Shown here: in pieces, positions 1 to 6,624 of the stretch
Numbering within the stretch: position 1 is the stretch's first letter
Layout of the letters: each line of letters starts with the position of its first letter
NCBI GenBank assembly: GCA_002507205.1
Contig: DAZF01000083.1
Span: forward strand, 27,808 to 41,746
Source: Methanolobus sp. UBA32
GTDB lineage: Archaea; Halobacteriota; Methanosarcinia; Methanosarcinales; Methanosarcinaceae
Direction of reading: 5' to 3'
DNA: 13,939 nt
Notes under the pieces: model-generated
Told to the model about the DNA's origin: nothing
The model's input: only the letters and a program-made list of their open reading frames with translations
Database searches by the model: none
Position numbers and translations under genes: made by a program

Positions 1-199
1 TGTTATCTCTCAGGATCAATGACCCAAAATCCTTGATCTGCCCTCCAATGACAAAAGGCATCCCACACTGACTATATGCTGTGTGTTTGTCTTCAGAGAA
101 TACTGTCACAGAGTATTTGCTGTGGCGGGTAAGGCTTGTAGCTACAGCCATCCCTGCCGCTCCTCCTCCGATTATAATAACTTTTTTGTCAGTGTGCAT
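1..199 (-). CDS. FAD-dependent pyridine nucleotide-disulfide oxidoreductase (CoA-disulfide reductase/NADH oxidase-like), N-terminal part
   Basis: Only the first 66 codons are present; the rest lies beyond the left edge. The translation opens with a beta strand and the dinucleotide-binding loop GGGAAGM (residues 11-17), the Rossmann fold that binds FAD. Residues 42-48 read YSQCGMP, matching the single redox-active cysteine (here C45) of the CoA-disulfide reductase, NADH oxidase and NADH peroxidase family. By family knowledge such enzymes are cytosolic and reduce disulfides, polysulfide, O2 or peroxide with NAD(P)H. The substrate cannot be read from this fragment. An in-frame ATG at 214 would add five residues (MREKN). 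I prefer 199 because a weak GAG-type ribosome site lies about 8 nt before it. The gene is transcribed away from dnaG, out of the long intergenic region. Confidence 0.82.
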   Translation of the reverse strand, partial: MHTDKKVIIIGGGAAGMAVATSLTRHSKYSVTVFSEDKHTAYSQCGMPFVIGGQIKDFGSLILRDN

Positions 200-823
200 A
201 TTTTTTTCTCTCATATTCTTCTAAAAAGCTTGTCTGGATATTAATTCTATTCCCCGGGCAGTTTGTATCTAAATCAAAAGCAGTTGTGATTTTATTTTAA
301 ATACTCATCAGAATATCGACCCATAAGTTTATAAAACTTTGAATTATATTACTTAACGTAATCATCATTATGATTGCATTATTATTTAAAACAAGATAAT
401 ACAGATACTACGAACAAAGGTATCTTTCAACAATACAAATATAGTTCAGTCATTCGCAATCACTACAGATTCAATATGAATCATCTACCGATTAGGTATT
501 CATTAAATCATAAAAAGATGCTTAACAGGTCAAAAGCTGCAAGTATTCAATGAGGGATTTGGAAATACTGCTTATTGACCACTGCCCAAAACAGTGTGAG
601 TAGCATGCCTGCATCATGTGTGGGGTGTACAATTACTGCTGTTGTTAGCTTGGCGTTGGTTTCGATTAAGTGGAATTCTTCATGTTTATTCGTTGAATTT
701 CTAGTTTCATCTTTAAAGCCTTTCGACATGATGACGAAGTCTGGGTAGTTATTACCGATTCACTATTTTTGTATTCCGAATTGTTCTGGTATCATCATTA
801 CAATATAAATTCGGAGAATCATC
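200..823. other. Long AT-rich intergenic region between divergent genes
   Basis: About 620 bases with no convincing gene. It must hold the promoters of the leftward oxidoreductase and the rightward dnaG. Short perfect inverted repeats are visible: 325-339 (6-bp arms, 3-nt spacer, overlapping a TTTATAAA TATA-like box), 360-375 (6-bp arms, 4-nt spacer), 468-482 (6-bp arms, 3-nt spacer), and the 8-bp arms 775-782/808-815 just before dnaG. A 60-codon minus-strand frame at 547-729 has no ribosome site, no recognisable motif and no neighbour logic, so I do not call it a gene. The length is unusual for this otherwise compact window. A decayed gene or an unrecognised small RNA cannot be excluded. Confidence 0.6.
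775..815. repeat. 8-bp inverted repeat in the dnaG leader, right arm overlapping the ribosome site
   Basis: TCCGAATT (775-782) is the exact reverse complement of AATTCGGA (808-815), with 25 nt between them. The right arm covers most of the GGAG ribosome site (813-816) of dnaG, so in an RNA containing both arms the site would be base-paired. An AT-rich box at about 761-769 would place a transcript start near 790, after the left arm. In that case the repeat would act as DNA, for example as a protein-binding site. The pairing is seen directly; the role is inference. Confidence 0.45.
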
Positions 824-2218
824 ATGCAAAATGCAGATACTACTAAATATATAATTCATTCTAAGATAGTCGCAGATGGAATAATAGAACGTCCGGACAT
901 AGTAGGAGCTATTTTTGGCCAGACAGAGGGTTTGCTTGGTTCTGACCTTGACCTTCGCGACCTTCAGAAGACAGGAAGGATAGGAAGGATAGAGGTCGTT
1001 GTCAATGCAAAAGCTGGTAAGACCAGGGGTACCATCCTGATTCCTTCTAGCCTCGACAAAGTTGAGACTTCGATCCTGGCCGCATCACTGGAAACCATAG
1101 ACAGAGTCGGGCCTTGCAGTGCAAAGATCGAGATCACTCATATAGAAGATGTAAGGGCGACAAAACGCCAGCAGATCATCGAAAGGGCAAAGTTCATTTT
1201 CACAGGCATGTTCGATGAGAATCTTCCGGAGTCCCAGGAGATTGCTGATGAAGTACGCCAATCCGTAAGGGTTGAAGAAATGCAGTACTTCGGAAAGAAC
1301 AAGATACCATGTGGTCCGGCAGTTTTTGACTCTGATGCAATTGTTGTTGTAGAGGGTCGTGCAGATGTCCTGAACCTGTTGAAATACGGTATCAAGAATA
1401 CTATTTGCGTAGGTGGTACCAATGTTCCTCCTGAGGTTGCTGAACTAACAAAGAAGAAGGATACGGTGACTGCTTTCACAGATGGTGACCGTGGAGGAGA
1501 ACTTATCATAAAGGAACTGGTACAGGTTGCAAATATCGACTTTATCGCAAGGGCACCTGATGGCAAGAGTGTTGAGGATCTCGTGCAGAAAGAGATCGTA
1601 AGGGCTCTCAGGCAGAAAGTTCCTGTTGAACAGGTCATTGACAAATATGTTGTCAAGGACCAGGGCTCTCCTACTGATACTGCTCGTGCTCCACGTCTTC
1701 CCCAGCGTAAGGAAAGGAGGCCTGCTCCTGAGGCCACACGTGTTGTTGCTTCAAAGGTCAAGAGGCCTTCCAGGGAGCCACGTGAACGGGACACCCGTGA
1801 AAGAGACACTCGTGAGCGGGATACTCGTGGAAGGGATACTCGTGAAAGAGATACAAGGCCGAAAGCAGAATCACAGGAAGTAAAGAAGGAGCCAGTTGTT
1901 GCTCAGAAGGCAAAGGTCCCATCATCTCCTGAGAACAAGAGATTCAAATCTCATGCAGATGACCTCCTAGGCACGTTCAGTGCACGTTTCCTTGATGGCG
2001 GGGATAATGTTGTCAATGAAACAGCAGTTCGTGACCTTGTCAGTACTCTCAAGGATTACACGGATGAAGTAAAGACAGTTGTTTTTGATGGTGTCGTTAC
2101 CCAAAGGATTCTTGACATCGCTGCAGATAAAGGTATCGAGCGTTTGATCGGTGCAAAGGTAGGTAGTGTTACCAAGAGGCCTGCATCTGTCAAAGTATTT
2201 ACTGCTGCATCTTTATAA
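824..2218 (+). CDS. dnaG: Archaeal DnaG-type primase / exosome subunit
   Basis: 464 residues. The N-terminal archaeal DnaG region (about 1-165) leads into a Toprim domain (about 170-260). It carries the acidic signature: VVVEGRADV at 174-182 with E177, and DGDRGG at 220-225 with D220 and D222, the metal ligands of Toprim enzymes. A low-complexity charged linker (about 280-390) follows, with five tandem RERDT-like units at 320-344, then a conserved C-terminal domain (about 394-464). In archaea this protein has bacterial-type primase activity in vitro. It is also a stable subunit of the RNA exosome, attached through Csl4, where it favours poly(A)-rich substrates. The ATG at 824 has GGAG seven bases upstream. 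The gene is apparently monocistronic and ends in a strong hairpin terminator. The linker repeat number probably varies between relatives. Confidence 0.95.
   Translation: MQNADTTKYIIHSKIVADGIIERPDIVGAIFGQTEGLLGSDLDLRDLQKTGRIGRIEVVVNAKAGKTRGTILIPSSLDKVETSILAASLETIDRVGPCSAKIEITHIEDVRATKRQQIIERAKFIFTGMFDENLPESQEIADEVRQSVRVEEMQYFGKNKIPCGPAVFDSDAIVVVEGRADVLNLLKYGIKNTICVGGTNVPPEVAELTKKKDTVTAFTDGDRGGELIIKELVQVANIDFIARAPDGKSVEDLVQKEIVRALRQKVPVEQVIDKYVVKDQGSPTDTARAPRLPQRKERRPAPEATRVVASKVKRPSREPRERDTRERDTRERDTRGRDTRERDTRPKAESQEVKKEPVVAQKAKVPSSPENKRFKSHADDLLGTFSARFLDGGDNVVNETAVRDLVSTLKDYTDEVKTVVFDGVVTQRILDIAADKGIERLIGAKVGSVTKRPASVKVFTAASL
1781..1855 (+). repeat. Five tandem 15-bp repeats coding for RERDT in the DnaG linker
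   Basis: Five consecutive in-frame 15-nt units begin at 1781, 1796, 1811, 1826 and 1841. They encode RERDT four times and RGRDT once (fourth unit). The units differ mainly at third codon positions (for example GAACGG, GAAAGA and GAGCGG within the repeats), so the array is not a very recent duplication. A degenerate REP tripeptide precedes it. The segment is highly charged and almost certainly disordered. Confidence 0.95.
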
Positions 2219-2224
2219 TTTTGG

Positions 2225-2280
2225 ATACTGTGCGTGCGCACAGTATATTTATCTTTTGTTAACTATTATTTTTCTTTTTA
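2225..2280 (+). terminator. Transcription terminator of dnaG
   Basis: ATACTGTGCG (2225-2234) and CGCACAGTAT (2237-2246) form a perfect 10-bp inverted repeat starting 7 nt after the dnaG stop. About 30 nt of very T-rich sequence follows (ATTTATCTTTT and further T runs to 2280). A stem plus T-tract fits termination; T-rich tracts alone also terminate archaeal transcription. Confidence 0.75.
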
Positions 2281-2322
2281 GCAGTTGTATTTTTATTTAC
2301 GTGAAATTATGGATATTCTTCA

Positions 2323-2345
2323 TGTTTAATCATTGTAATTAAACA
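2323..2345. repeat. 8-bp inverted repeat upstream of a TATA-like box
   Basis: TGTTTAAT (2323-2330) and ATTAAACA (2338-2345) are exact reverse complements with a 7-nt spacer. The pair sits a few bases upstream of TTTATATT (2352-2359), a candidate distal TATA box for the UPF0058 gene. A site for a dimeric regulator is plausible, but the AT-richness of the region makes chance pairing possible. Confidence 0.4.
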
Positions 2346-2423
2346 GAAAACTTTATATTCTCATCTTACGGAAATGGTTTCCTTGGGAAATGCCTTTATT
2401 TTGAAATTAACCAACTAGCATTA

Positions 2424-2445
2424 GTGCATTATTTAAACAGTGCAC
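2424..2445 (+). promoter_or_regulatory. Promoter of the UPF0058 gene, TATA box flanked by GTGCA/TGCAC arms
   Basis: TTATTTAAA (2429-2437) is a good archaeal TATA box. It predicts a start near 2460 and a leader of about 28 nt before the ATG at 2488. It is bracketed by GTGCA (2424-2428) and TGCAC (2441-2445), an inverted pair. A regulator bound to these arms would block TBP access. The box is seen; the repressor role is inference. Confidence 0.45.
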
Positions 2446-2487
2446 AAAATAGCAAAAGCGATTTAATTTATAGATAGGTTGGTTGGT

Positions 2488-2772
2488 ATGCATAAAGATG
2501 AATTGATACATTTGCACACATTGATGGCGCAAATAAAAAGGCATTTTGAACACATGGGGATAGATGAATCTTTCAACGAATATGATTCGTTATCCATAAG
2601 TCCTTTACACGTTCACAGAAGTAAGGCCGAACACAAACATGCTATCTTCGTACTTGGGAATGATATAGCTACTGCATTATCACAGGATGACATATCCGGT
2701 ATAGGCAGGACTTCTGAGAGGATGCAGGAACTCGCTTCACGTGCAAGCGGGCGGCTGGCAAATACGAATTAG
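2488..2772 (+). CDS. UPF0058 family protein
   Basis: 94 residues starting MHKDELIHLHTLM, which matches the conserved start of the UPF0058 family (Pfam PF01893), found almost only in Euryarchaeota. An upstream in-frame TTG at 2479 exists. I chose the ATG at 2488 because the family's conserved N-terminus begins there and TAGGT lies about 9 nt before it. The protein is predicted helical and soluble, with several histidines near the N-terminus and around SPLHVHRSKAEHKHA (about residues 38-52). Its biochemical function is unknown. The UAG stop overlaps the stop codon of the convergent rimI, so the two transcripts must overlap at their 3' ends. Confidence 0.88.
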   Translation: MHKDELIHLHTLMAQIKRHFEHMGIDESFNEYDSLSISPLHVHRSKAEHKHAIFVLGNDIATALSQDDISGIGRTSERMQELASRASGRLANTN

Positions 2773-3287
2773 ATATAATCCCGAAGTCTGAAAGAATGCT
2801 TCTTCCCTGGGAACACGGGTTTATTTGAGTCATTCAGGAAAGCAGATGTAAATGGAGTAAGACGTTTTTTCATAATGATCCCATCTTCTCCATCAGAATA
2901 GTAGCCATGCTCTACCCAGCAGGGGATAAAATCCATGCGTTTGTAAAATTCCTGCGCCCTGATATTGGAAATTCTTACTTCCAGGCTTGCATAATGCAGG
3001 AACTTGGTCATAAATACGGGAAGAATGGCATTCATAAGCATGGTTCCAATGCCCATGCTTCTGAACCCATCCCTCACTGCAAGTGAGAATATCCTTCCTT
3101 CATTGTCGGATAGTTTATATCCTACAACAAAACCTACTATATACCCATTGTACTCGGCAACAAGGAATCCTTCACTGTTCATTTCATAGAAGTTCATGTA
3201 CAGGAACGGATTATGTTCCGAAAATGCTTCTGACTCTATTTCCAGAACCTCCTCAAAATCAGAAGGCTCAAAGTTTCTTACTATCAT
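2769..3287 (-). CDS. rimI: GNAT-family N-acetyltransferase, RimI/Ard1-like (N-terminal protein acetyltransferase)
   Basis: 172 residues. The acetyl-CoA pyrophosphate-binding loop RSMGIGT (76-82) follows the strand IFSLAV, and SLEVRISNIRAQEFYKRMDF (101-120) is the motif B region typical of RimI and archaeal Ard1. The YYSDGEDGIIM segment (129-139) also matches RimI. Such enzymes transfer acetyl from acetyl-CoA to the alpha-amino group of ribosomal and other proteins; the archaeal homologues are broad N-terminal acetyltransferases. About 30 residues after KKRL (141) go beyond the core fold and are rich in F, S, K and R. The gene lies 22 nt downstream of arcS on the same strand, probably co-transcribed. 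No strong ribosome site is visible. Confidence 0.85.
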   Translation of the reverse strand: MIVRNFEPSDFEEVLEIESEAFSEHNPFLYMNFYEMNSEGFLVAEYNGYIVGFVVGYKLSDNEGRIFSLAVRDGFRSMGIGTMLMNAILPVFMTKFLHYASLEVRISNIRAQEFYKRMDFIPCWVEHGYYSDGEDGIIMKKRLTPFTSAFLNDSNKPVFPGKKHSFRLRDYI

Positions 3288-3295
3288 TTTTCTTT

Positions 3296-3311
3296 AAACC
3301 ACAAATGGTTT
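3296..3311. repeat. Perfect hairpin at the arcS stop codon
   Basis: AAACCA (3296-3301) and TGGTTT (3306-3311) pair perfectly around a 4-nt loop and overlap the last bases of arcS (stop 3312-3310). Read on the minus strand, it is followed by an A-rich stretch leading into rimI, not by a T-run. Processing or mRNA stabilisation between the two genes is therefore more likely than termination. Confidence 0.4.
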
Positions 3312-5154
3312 ATTCTATTTTTTTAACATGGCGCAAATCTACCGCCACTCCTCGAGTGGCTTTTCTCATCTCATCTCCGCTCATGACCGCTCTTCCAACT
3401 GCAATTGCATTCTTTCCACAGATGAGTACTTCATCGGTTGGCCTTATCAATGGATCTGCATCAATTACCCCGGGAGCCAGAAGTGAGCCACGGGGGACGA
3501 AGTCATCTATCTTTACAATATATTTACCCTGATCCATCATAGCTTTCACGCCTTCAATGGTAATTGCCAGGGTGCCGTATTGAGGGATCAATGTGGTAAG
3601 TTGCTTCTTACCAACGAATACCTGGTGCTTGGGGAAGGGTCCTTTGATGGTTGACCCTTCAGGTACCAGTATCTGTCCGCATCCTTTTCCAAACTGGTAA
3701 TCTGCAACAGCTTTCATGAGGTCTTTCTGGGTCTGCTCATGACCTCGTTTTCTTCCGGTGCAAAGTCCTGACATTGTTTCACTTAAACTCCTCAGCGATT
3801 CAGGCGAGGTCACATTGCCACGGCTTGTATATGTGATATCTATGCCAAGTTTTTCTGCCACAATTTCGCATATCTGGCGGTAAGCATCCTCAACATGTGC
3901 AACAATTGATGTATATTGGTGTTGCGACAGGTATTTTTCAAGACATGATGCTACCCATTCTTTTTCTTCCGCATCCCAGTATCCGGTCACTGTTGTGTCA
4001 TAGTGTGACGCAGGGTATGTCAATTCAAGTTCCCTTGGGACTATTCCAAGAGGTGATGTGATTATGACCTCATGGACAAATTTACGGCTCTTTGCAAGAG
4101 CATTGATAAATCTCCAGTGGGAGTTGGATGTGGAATATGGCTTCTTTGCAGAGCATGGCAGGAGTAGTAGTATGTCTTTTTCCGGTGGAGTGTACCTTTC
4201 CTGTATCCTCCTGGCAAATCTGACGATCTCAGCCCTGTTCTGGGATTCCCCGCAGGTAGCAATGAGTCCGTTGTTCCTTGCTATGGGGCTTTTGCTTTCC
4301 ATATAGTTGTACTCTGCATCCATGAGTCGCATCAGGGCAGTAAGCCAGGGTCGTACTCTGCATTGCCCCTCTATGTATTCACGAAGCATTCCTGAACGTA
4401 TTTTCTCTCTTACAAGAGCTGCTTCAGCTTCCATGGAATTGATGTTGTGCTTTTCCATAATTGAAGCACGGCTCTTTTTGTCCATTTCCATAAGCCCTTT
4501 TGCATCTGTTGATGAACAGGCACTGCACCTGCATGGTAGTTCTGCCAGTGAATCAAGATAGAATTGTCCTGCAGTGGTAAGGTAAATGTCGTTGTGTGCA
4601 GCAACTATGGCCTTTGTATTGTCAAAGATATCAATTCCAAGGTAGACCAGCATTGCAAGATTCTCGGGGGTACAGATATTGGGTGCATAGACTGCCGTAT
4701 CAGGTGCGATCTCATTTTTCATCTCAATAAGTGTGGTGAGAATACGTCTTGCATTGTTCTCAAAACACCCTGCACCCTCCATAACATAGAGGTCAGTTTG
4801 CTTTATTTTCTTCTGTCCGGCAATATAAATGCTTCCTGTAGCTCCGGTTGTTTCTATTTCTGACCTTTCTGCAAGTTTTAGTGCAAGGTCCTGCGGGGCA
4901 TCAGGTGTAAGATCCTGATGAGGAAGTATTATTAAGACGTCTTCTCCGGCGGCTTGTCTTATTTCCTGGAAATATTCTTTACTTTCCTTCAGGTCACTGT
5001 ATTTCCAGAGAGAGCCGCCGTCTATTATCGGGCTGTCAGGGGAACTAAGGCTTCTTGTATCTAGTATGAAAGGTGTCTGGATAGTTTCCTTCAGAAGAAG
5101 TTTCCCTATCCTTGCAGCACCATCTCGTTGCTGTACCTCAAAGTATCGTGTCAT
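3310..5154 (-). CDS. arcS: Archaeosine synthase subunit alpha (ArcS/TgtA2)
   Basis: 614 residues. The N-terminal half is a TGT-like barrel with the zinc site CRCSAC (C208, C210, C213) and H236. It is followed by the ArcS core with PCSAKKPYSTSNSHW (333-347), the diagnostic motif separating ArcS from the catalytic transglycosylase ArcTGT. A PUA RNA-binding domain closes the protein (about 535-614). ArcS acts on preQ0 at G15 in the tRNA D-loop. In many Euryarchaeota it attaches lysine to the nitrile, and the radical SAM partner RaSEA completes archaeosine. No RaSEA gene is in the window; the YgiQ-type radical SAM protein nearby is a different family. The start at 5154 lacks a ribosome site but has a TATA box at the right distance for a short leader. 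Confidence 0.93.
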   Translation of the reverse strand: MTRYFEVQQRDGAARIGKLLLKETIQTPFILDTRSLSSPDSPIIDGGSLWKYSDLKESKEYFQEIRQAAGEDVLIILPHQDLTPDAPQDLALKLAERSEIETTGATGSIYIAGQKKIKQTDLYVMEGAGCFENNARRILTTLIEMKNEIAPDTAVYAPNICTPENLAMLVYLGIDIFDNTKAIVAAHNDIYLTTAGQFYLDSLAELPCRCSACSSTDAKGLMEMDKKSRASIMEKHNINSMEAEAALVREKIRSGMLREYIEGQCRVRPWLTALMRLMDAEYNYMESKSPIARNNGLIATCGESQNRAEIVRFARRIQERYTPPEKDILLLLPCSAKKPYSTSNSHWRFINALAKSRKFVHEVIITSPLGIVPRELELTYPASHYDTTVTGYWDAEEKEWVASCLEKYLSQHQYTSIVAHVEDAYRQICEIVAEKLGIDITYTSRGNVTSPESLRSLSETMSGLCTGRKRGHEQTQKDLMKAVADYQFGKGCGQILVPEGSTIKGPFPKHQVFVGKKQLTTLIPQYGTLAITIEGVKAMMDQGKYIVKIDDFVPRGSLLAPGVIDADPLIRPTDEVLICGKNAIAVGRAVMSGDEMRKATRGVAVDLRHVKKIE

Positions 5155-5198
5155 TGCTGTCTAATAGGTGTAGTCAGATGTAAATGTTTGCCTTTACC

Positions 5199-5212
5199 AA
5201 AAAGTATAAATC
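5199..5212. promoter_or_regulatory. Shared divergent promoter: overlapping TATA boxes for arcS (-) and glcD (+)
   Basis: AAGTATAAAT (5202-5211) contains TATAAA on the plus strand and TTTATACT on the minus strand. About 25 nt downstream, the plus-strand start would be near 5232, only about 8 nt before the glcD ATG at 5240. The minus-strand start would be near 5180, about 26 nt before the arcS ATG. Only 85 bp separate the two genes and no other good TATA box is seen. One element may serve both, making the two directions compete. Confidence 0.55.
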
Positions 5213-5239
5213 GTACTATCTCTCTTAAAAAACGATTCC

Positions 5240-6622
5240 ATGCAAAAATCCGATTTACTCACAGATTTGCAGGATATTGTGGGAAATGAAAGAATTTCCA
5301 CGTCTACTGCAGAGCTTTATTGTTATTCATGTGATGCTTCCCAGATAAGGGGCATGCCTGACTTTGTTGTCAGGCCCGCAAGTACTGAACAGATTTCAAA
5401 GATAGTCAGTCTTGCTAATGAGAAAGAAATTCCTGTGACTGCAAGAGGCGCAGGTACGGGTCTGGCCGGGGGAGCAGTACCCGTTGAGGGTGGCATTGTG
5501 CTTGATATGTCATCTATGAACAGAATCCTTGAGATGGATCTCGATAATCTTCAGGTTACAATTGAGCCGGGAATTGTTCAGGAGAAATTGAACGAAGCGC
5601 TTGAACCGTATGGTTTTTTCTTCCCTCCGGACCCGGGAAGTTCTGCAATGTGCACACTTGGCGGACTTATTGCCAATAACGGAAGTGGAATGCGTTCCAT
5701 CAAATATGGCACGACCAGGAATTATGTGCTTGGACTTGAAGTTGTACTGGCAGACGGTACTGTGATAAACTCCGGTTCAAAAACCTCCAAATCAGTTGCA
5801 GGTTATTCATTAACAGATCTGTTTGTGGGTTCTGAAGGAACTCTTGGTATTATAACAAAGGCAACACTGAAGGTCAGGGCGTTGCCAAAAGAACGTTCAG
5901 TCCTGCTTGCATCTTTCGATAATCCTGAACTTGCCGGCAAGGCAGTTGTCAAGGTTCTGTCCTCCGGAATAGTTCCATCTGCATGTGAGATCCTCGACAG
6001 GAACATAATAGAGGCTATAAACACATACGACCCGAACGTTGGCCTTCCAAAGGCAGGTGCTATCCTTATGTTTGAGGTGGATGGTACTGAAAACAGTGTT
6101 CGTGAAGGTATAGAAATGATAAGGGATGTGTGCAGTTCCCTTGCAACAAGCATCCGGGCAGCTTCGGATAAGAAGGAAAGGGATGAGATATGGGCTGCAA
6201 GAAGACTTGTTGGGGCTGCAGTTTCCCGGCTAGACCCGCTTCGTACCCGTGTTTATGTGGGCGAAGACATCGGTGTTCCTATAAAGGAGCTTCCCGGAAT
6301 GTTGCATAAGGTACGTGAGATCTCTGAAGAGTTTGATCTGCCGATCATGACCTATGGGCACATAGGTGACGGAAATCTTCACACAGGAATGTGCATTGAT
6401 GTGCTTGATGACACCCAATGGGACAAACTGAACAAGGCCGCAGACAAGATACACCGCACAGCCATCAGCATTGGTGGAACTGTTACAGCTGAGCATGGAG
6501 TTGGCAGTGCCAGGGCGGATTATCTCGGACTTGAGCTTGGTAAGGCCCTTGATGTAATGATATTGATAAAGAAGGCTCTTGACCCGAAGGGGATACTTAA
6601 TCCCGGGAAAATGGGGGTCTGA
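5240..6622 (+). CDS. glcD: FAD-binding oxidoreductase, GlcD/D-lactate dehydrogenase family
   Basis: 460 residues. A PCMH-type FAD-binding domain (about 40-215) shows ARGAGTGLAGG (68-78), PPDPGS (129-134) and GSEGTLGIIT (197-206). The FAD-oxidase C-terminal domain follows, with YGHIGDGNLH (372-381), EHGVG (418-422) and LNPGK (453-457). Histidines in the latter motifs bind and activate 2-hydroxyacids in this family. The expected reaction is oxidation of a 2-hydroxyacid such as D-lactate or glycolate to the 2-oxoacid. Electrons would leave through the Fe-S partner encoded 2 nt downstream. No signal peptide or membrane helix is seen, so the protein is cytosolic or peripheral. The start is nearly leaderless, without a ribosome site. 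The exact substrate cannot be decided from sequence. Confidence 0.9.
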   Translation: MQKSDLLTDLQDIVGNERISTSTAELYCYSCDASQIRGMPDFVVRPASTEQISKIVSLANEKEIPVTARGAGTGLAGGAVPVEGGIVLDMSSMNRILEMDLDNLQVTIEPGIVQEKLNEALEPYGFFFPPDPGSSAMCTLGGLIANNGSGMRSIKYGTTRNYVLGLEVVLADGTVINSGSKTSKSVAGYSLTDLFVGSEGTLGIITKATLKVRALPKERSVLLASFDNPELAGKAVVKVLSSGIVPSACEILDRNIIEAINTYDPNVGLPKAGAILMFEVDGTENSVREGIEMIRDVCSSLATSIRAASDKKERDEIWAARRLVGAAVSRLDPLRTRVYVGEDIGVPIKELPGMLHKVREISEEFDLPIMTYGHIGDGNLHTGMCIDVLDDTQWDKLNKAADKIHRTAISIGGTVTAEHGVGSARADYLGLELGKALDVMILIKKALDPKGILNPGKMGV

Positions 6623-6624
6623 AA

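Noticed and set aside
547..729. 60-codon minus-strand frame in the long intergenic region
   Set aside because: No ribosome site, no TATA box at suitable distance, no recognisable domain and mixed composition. It could be chance or a decayed gene; not called as CDS.
1138..1809. 223-codon minus-strand open frame inside dnaG
   Set aside because: Antisense shadow of a clearly coding region; serine- and threonine-rich translation with no motif.
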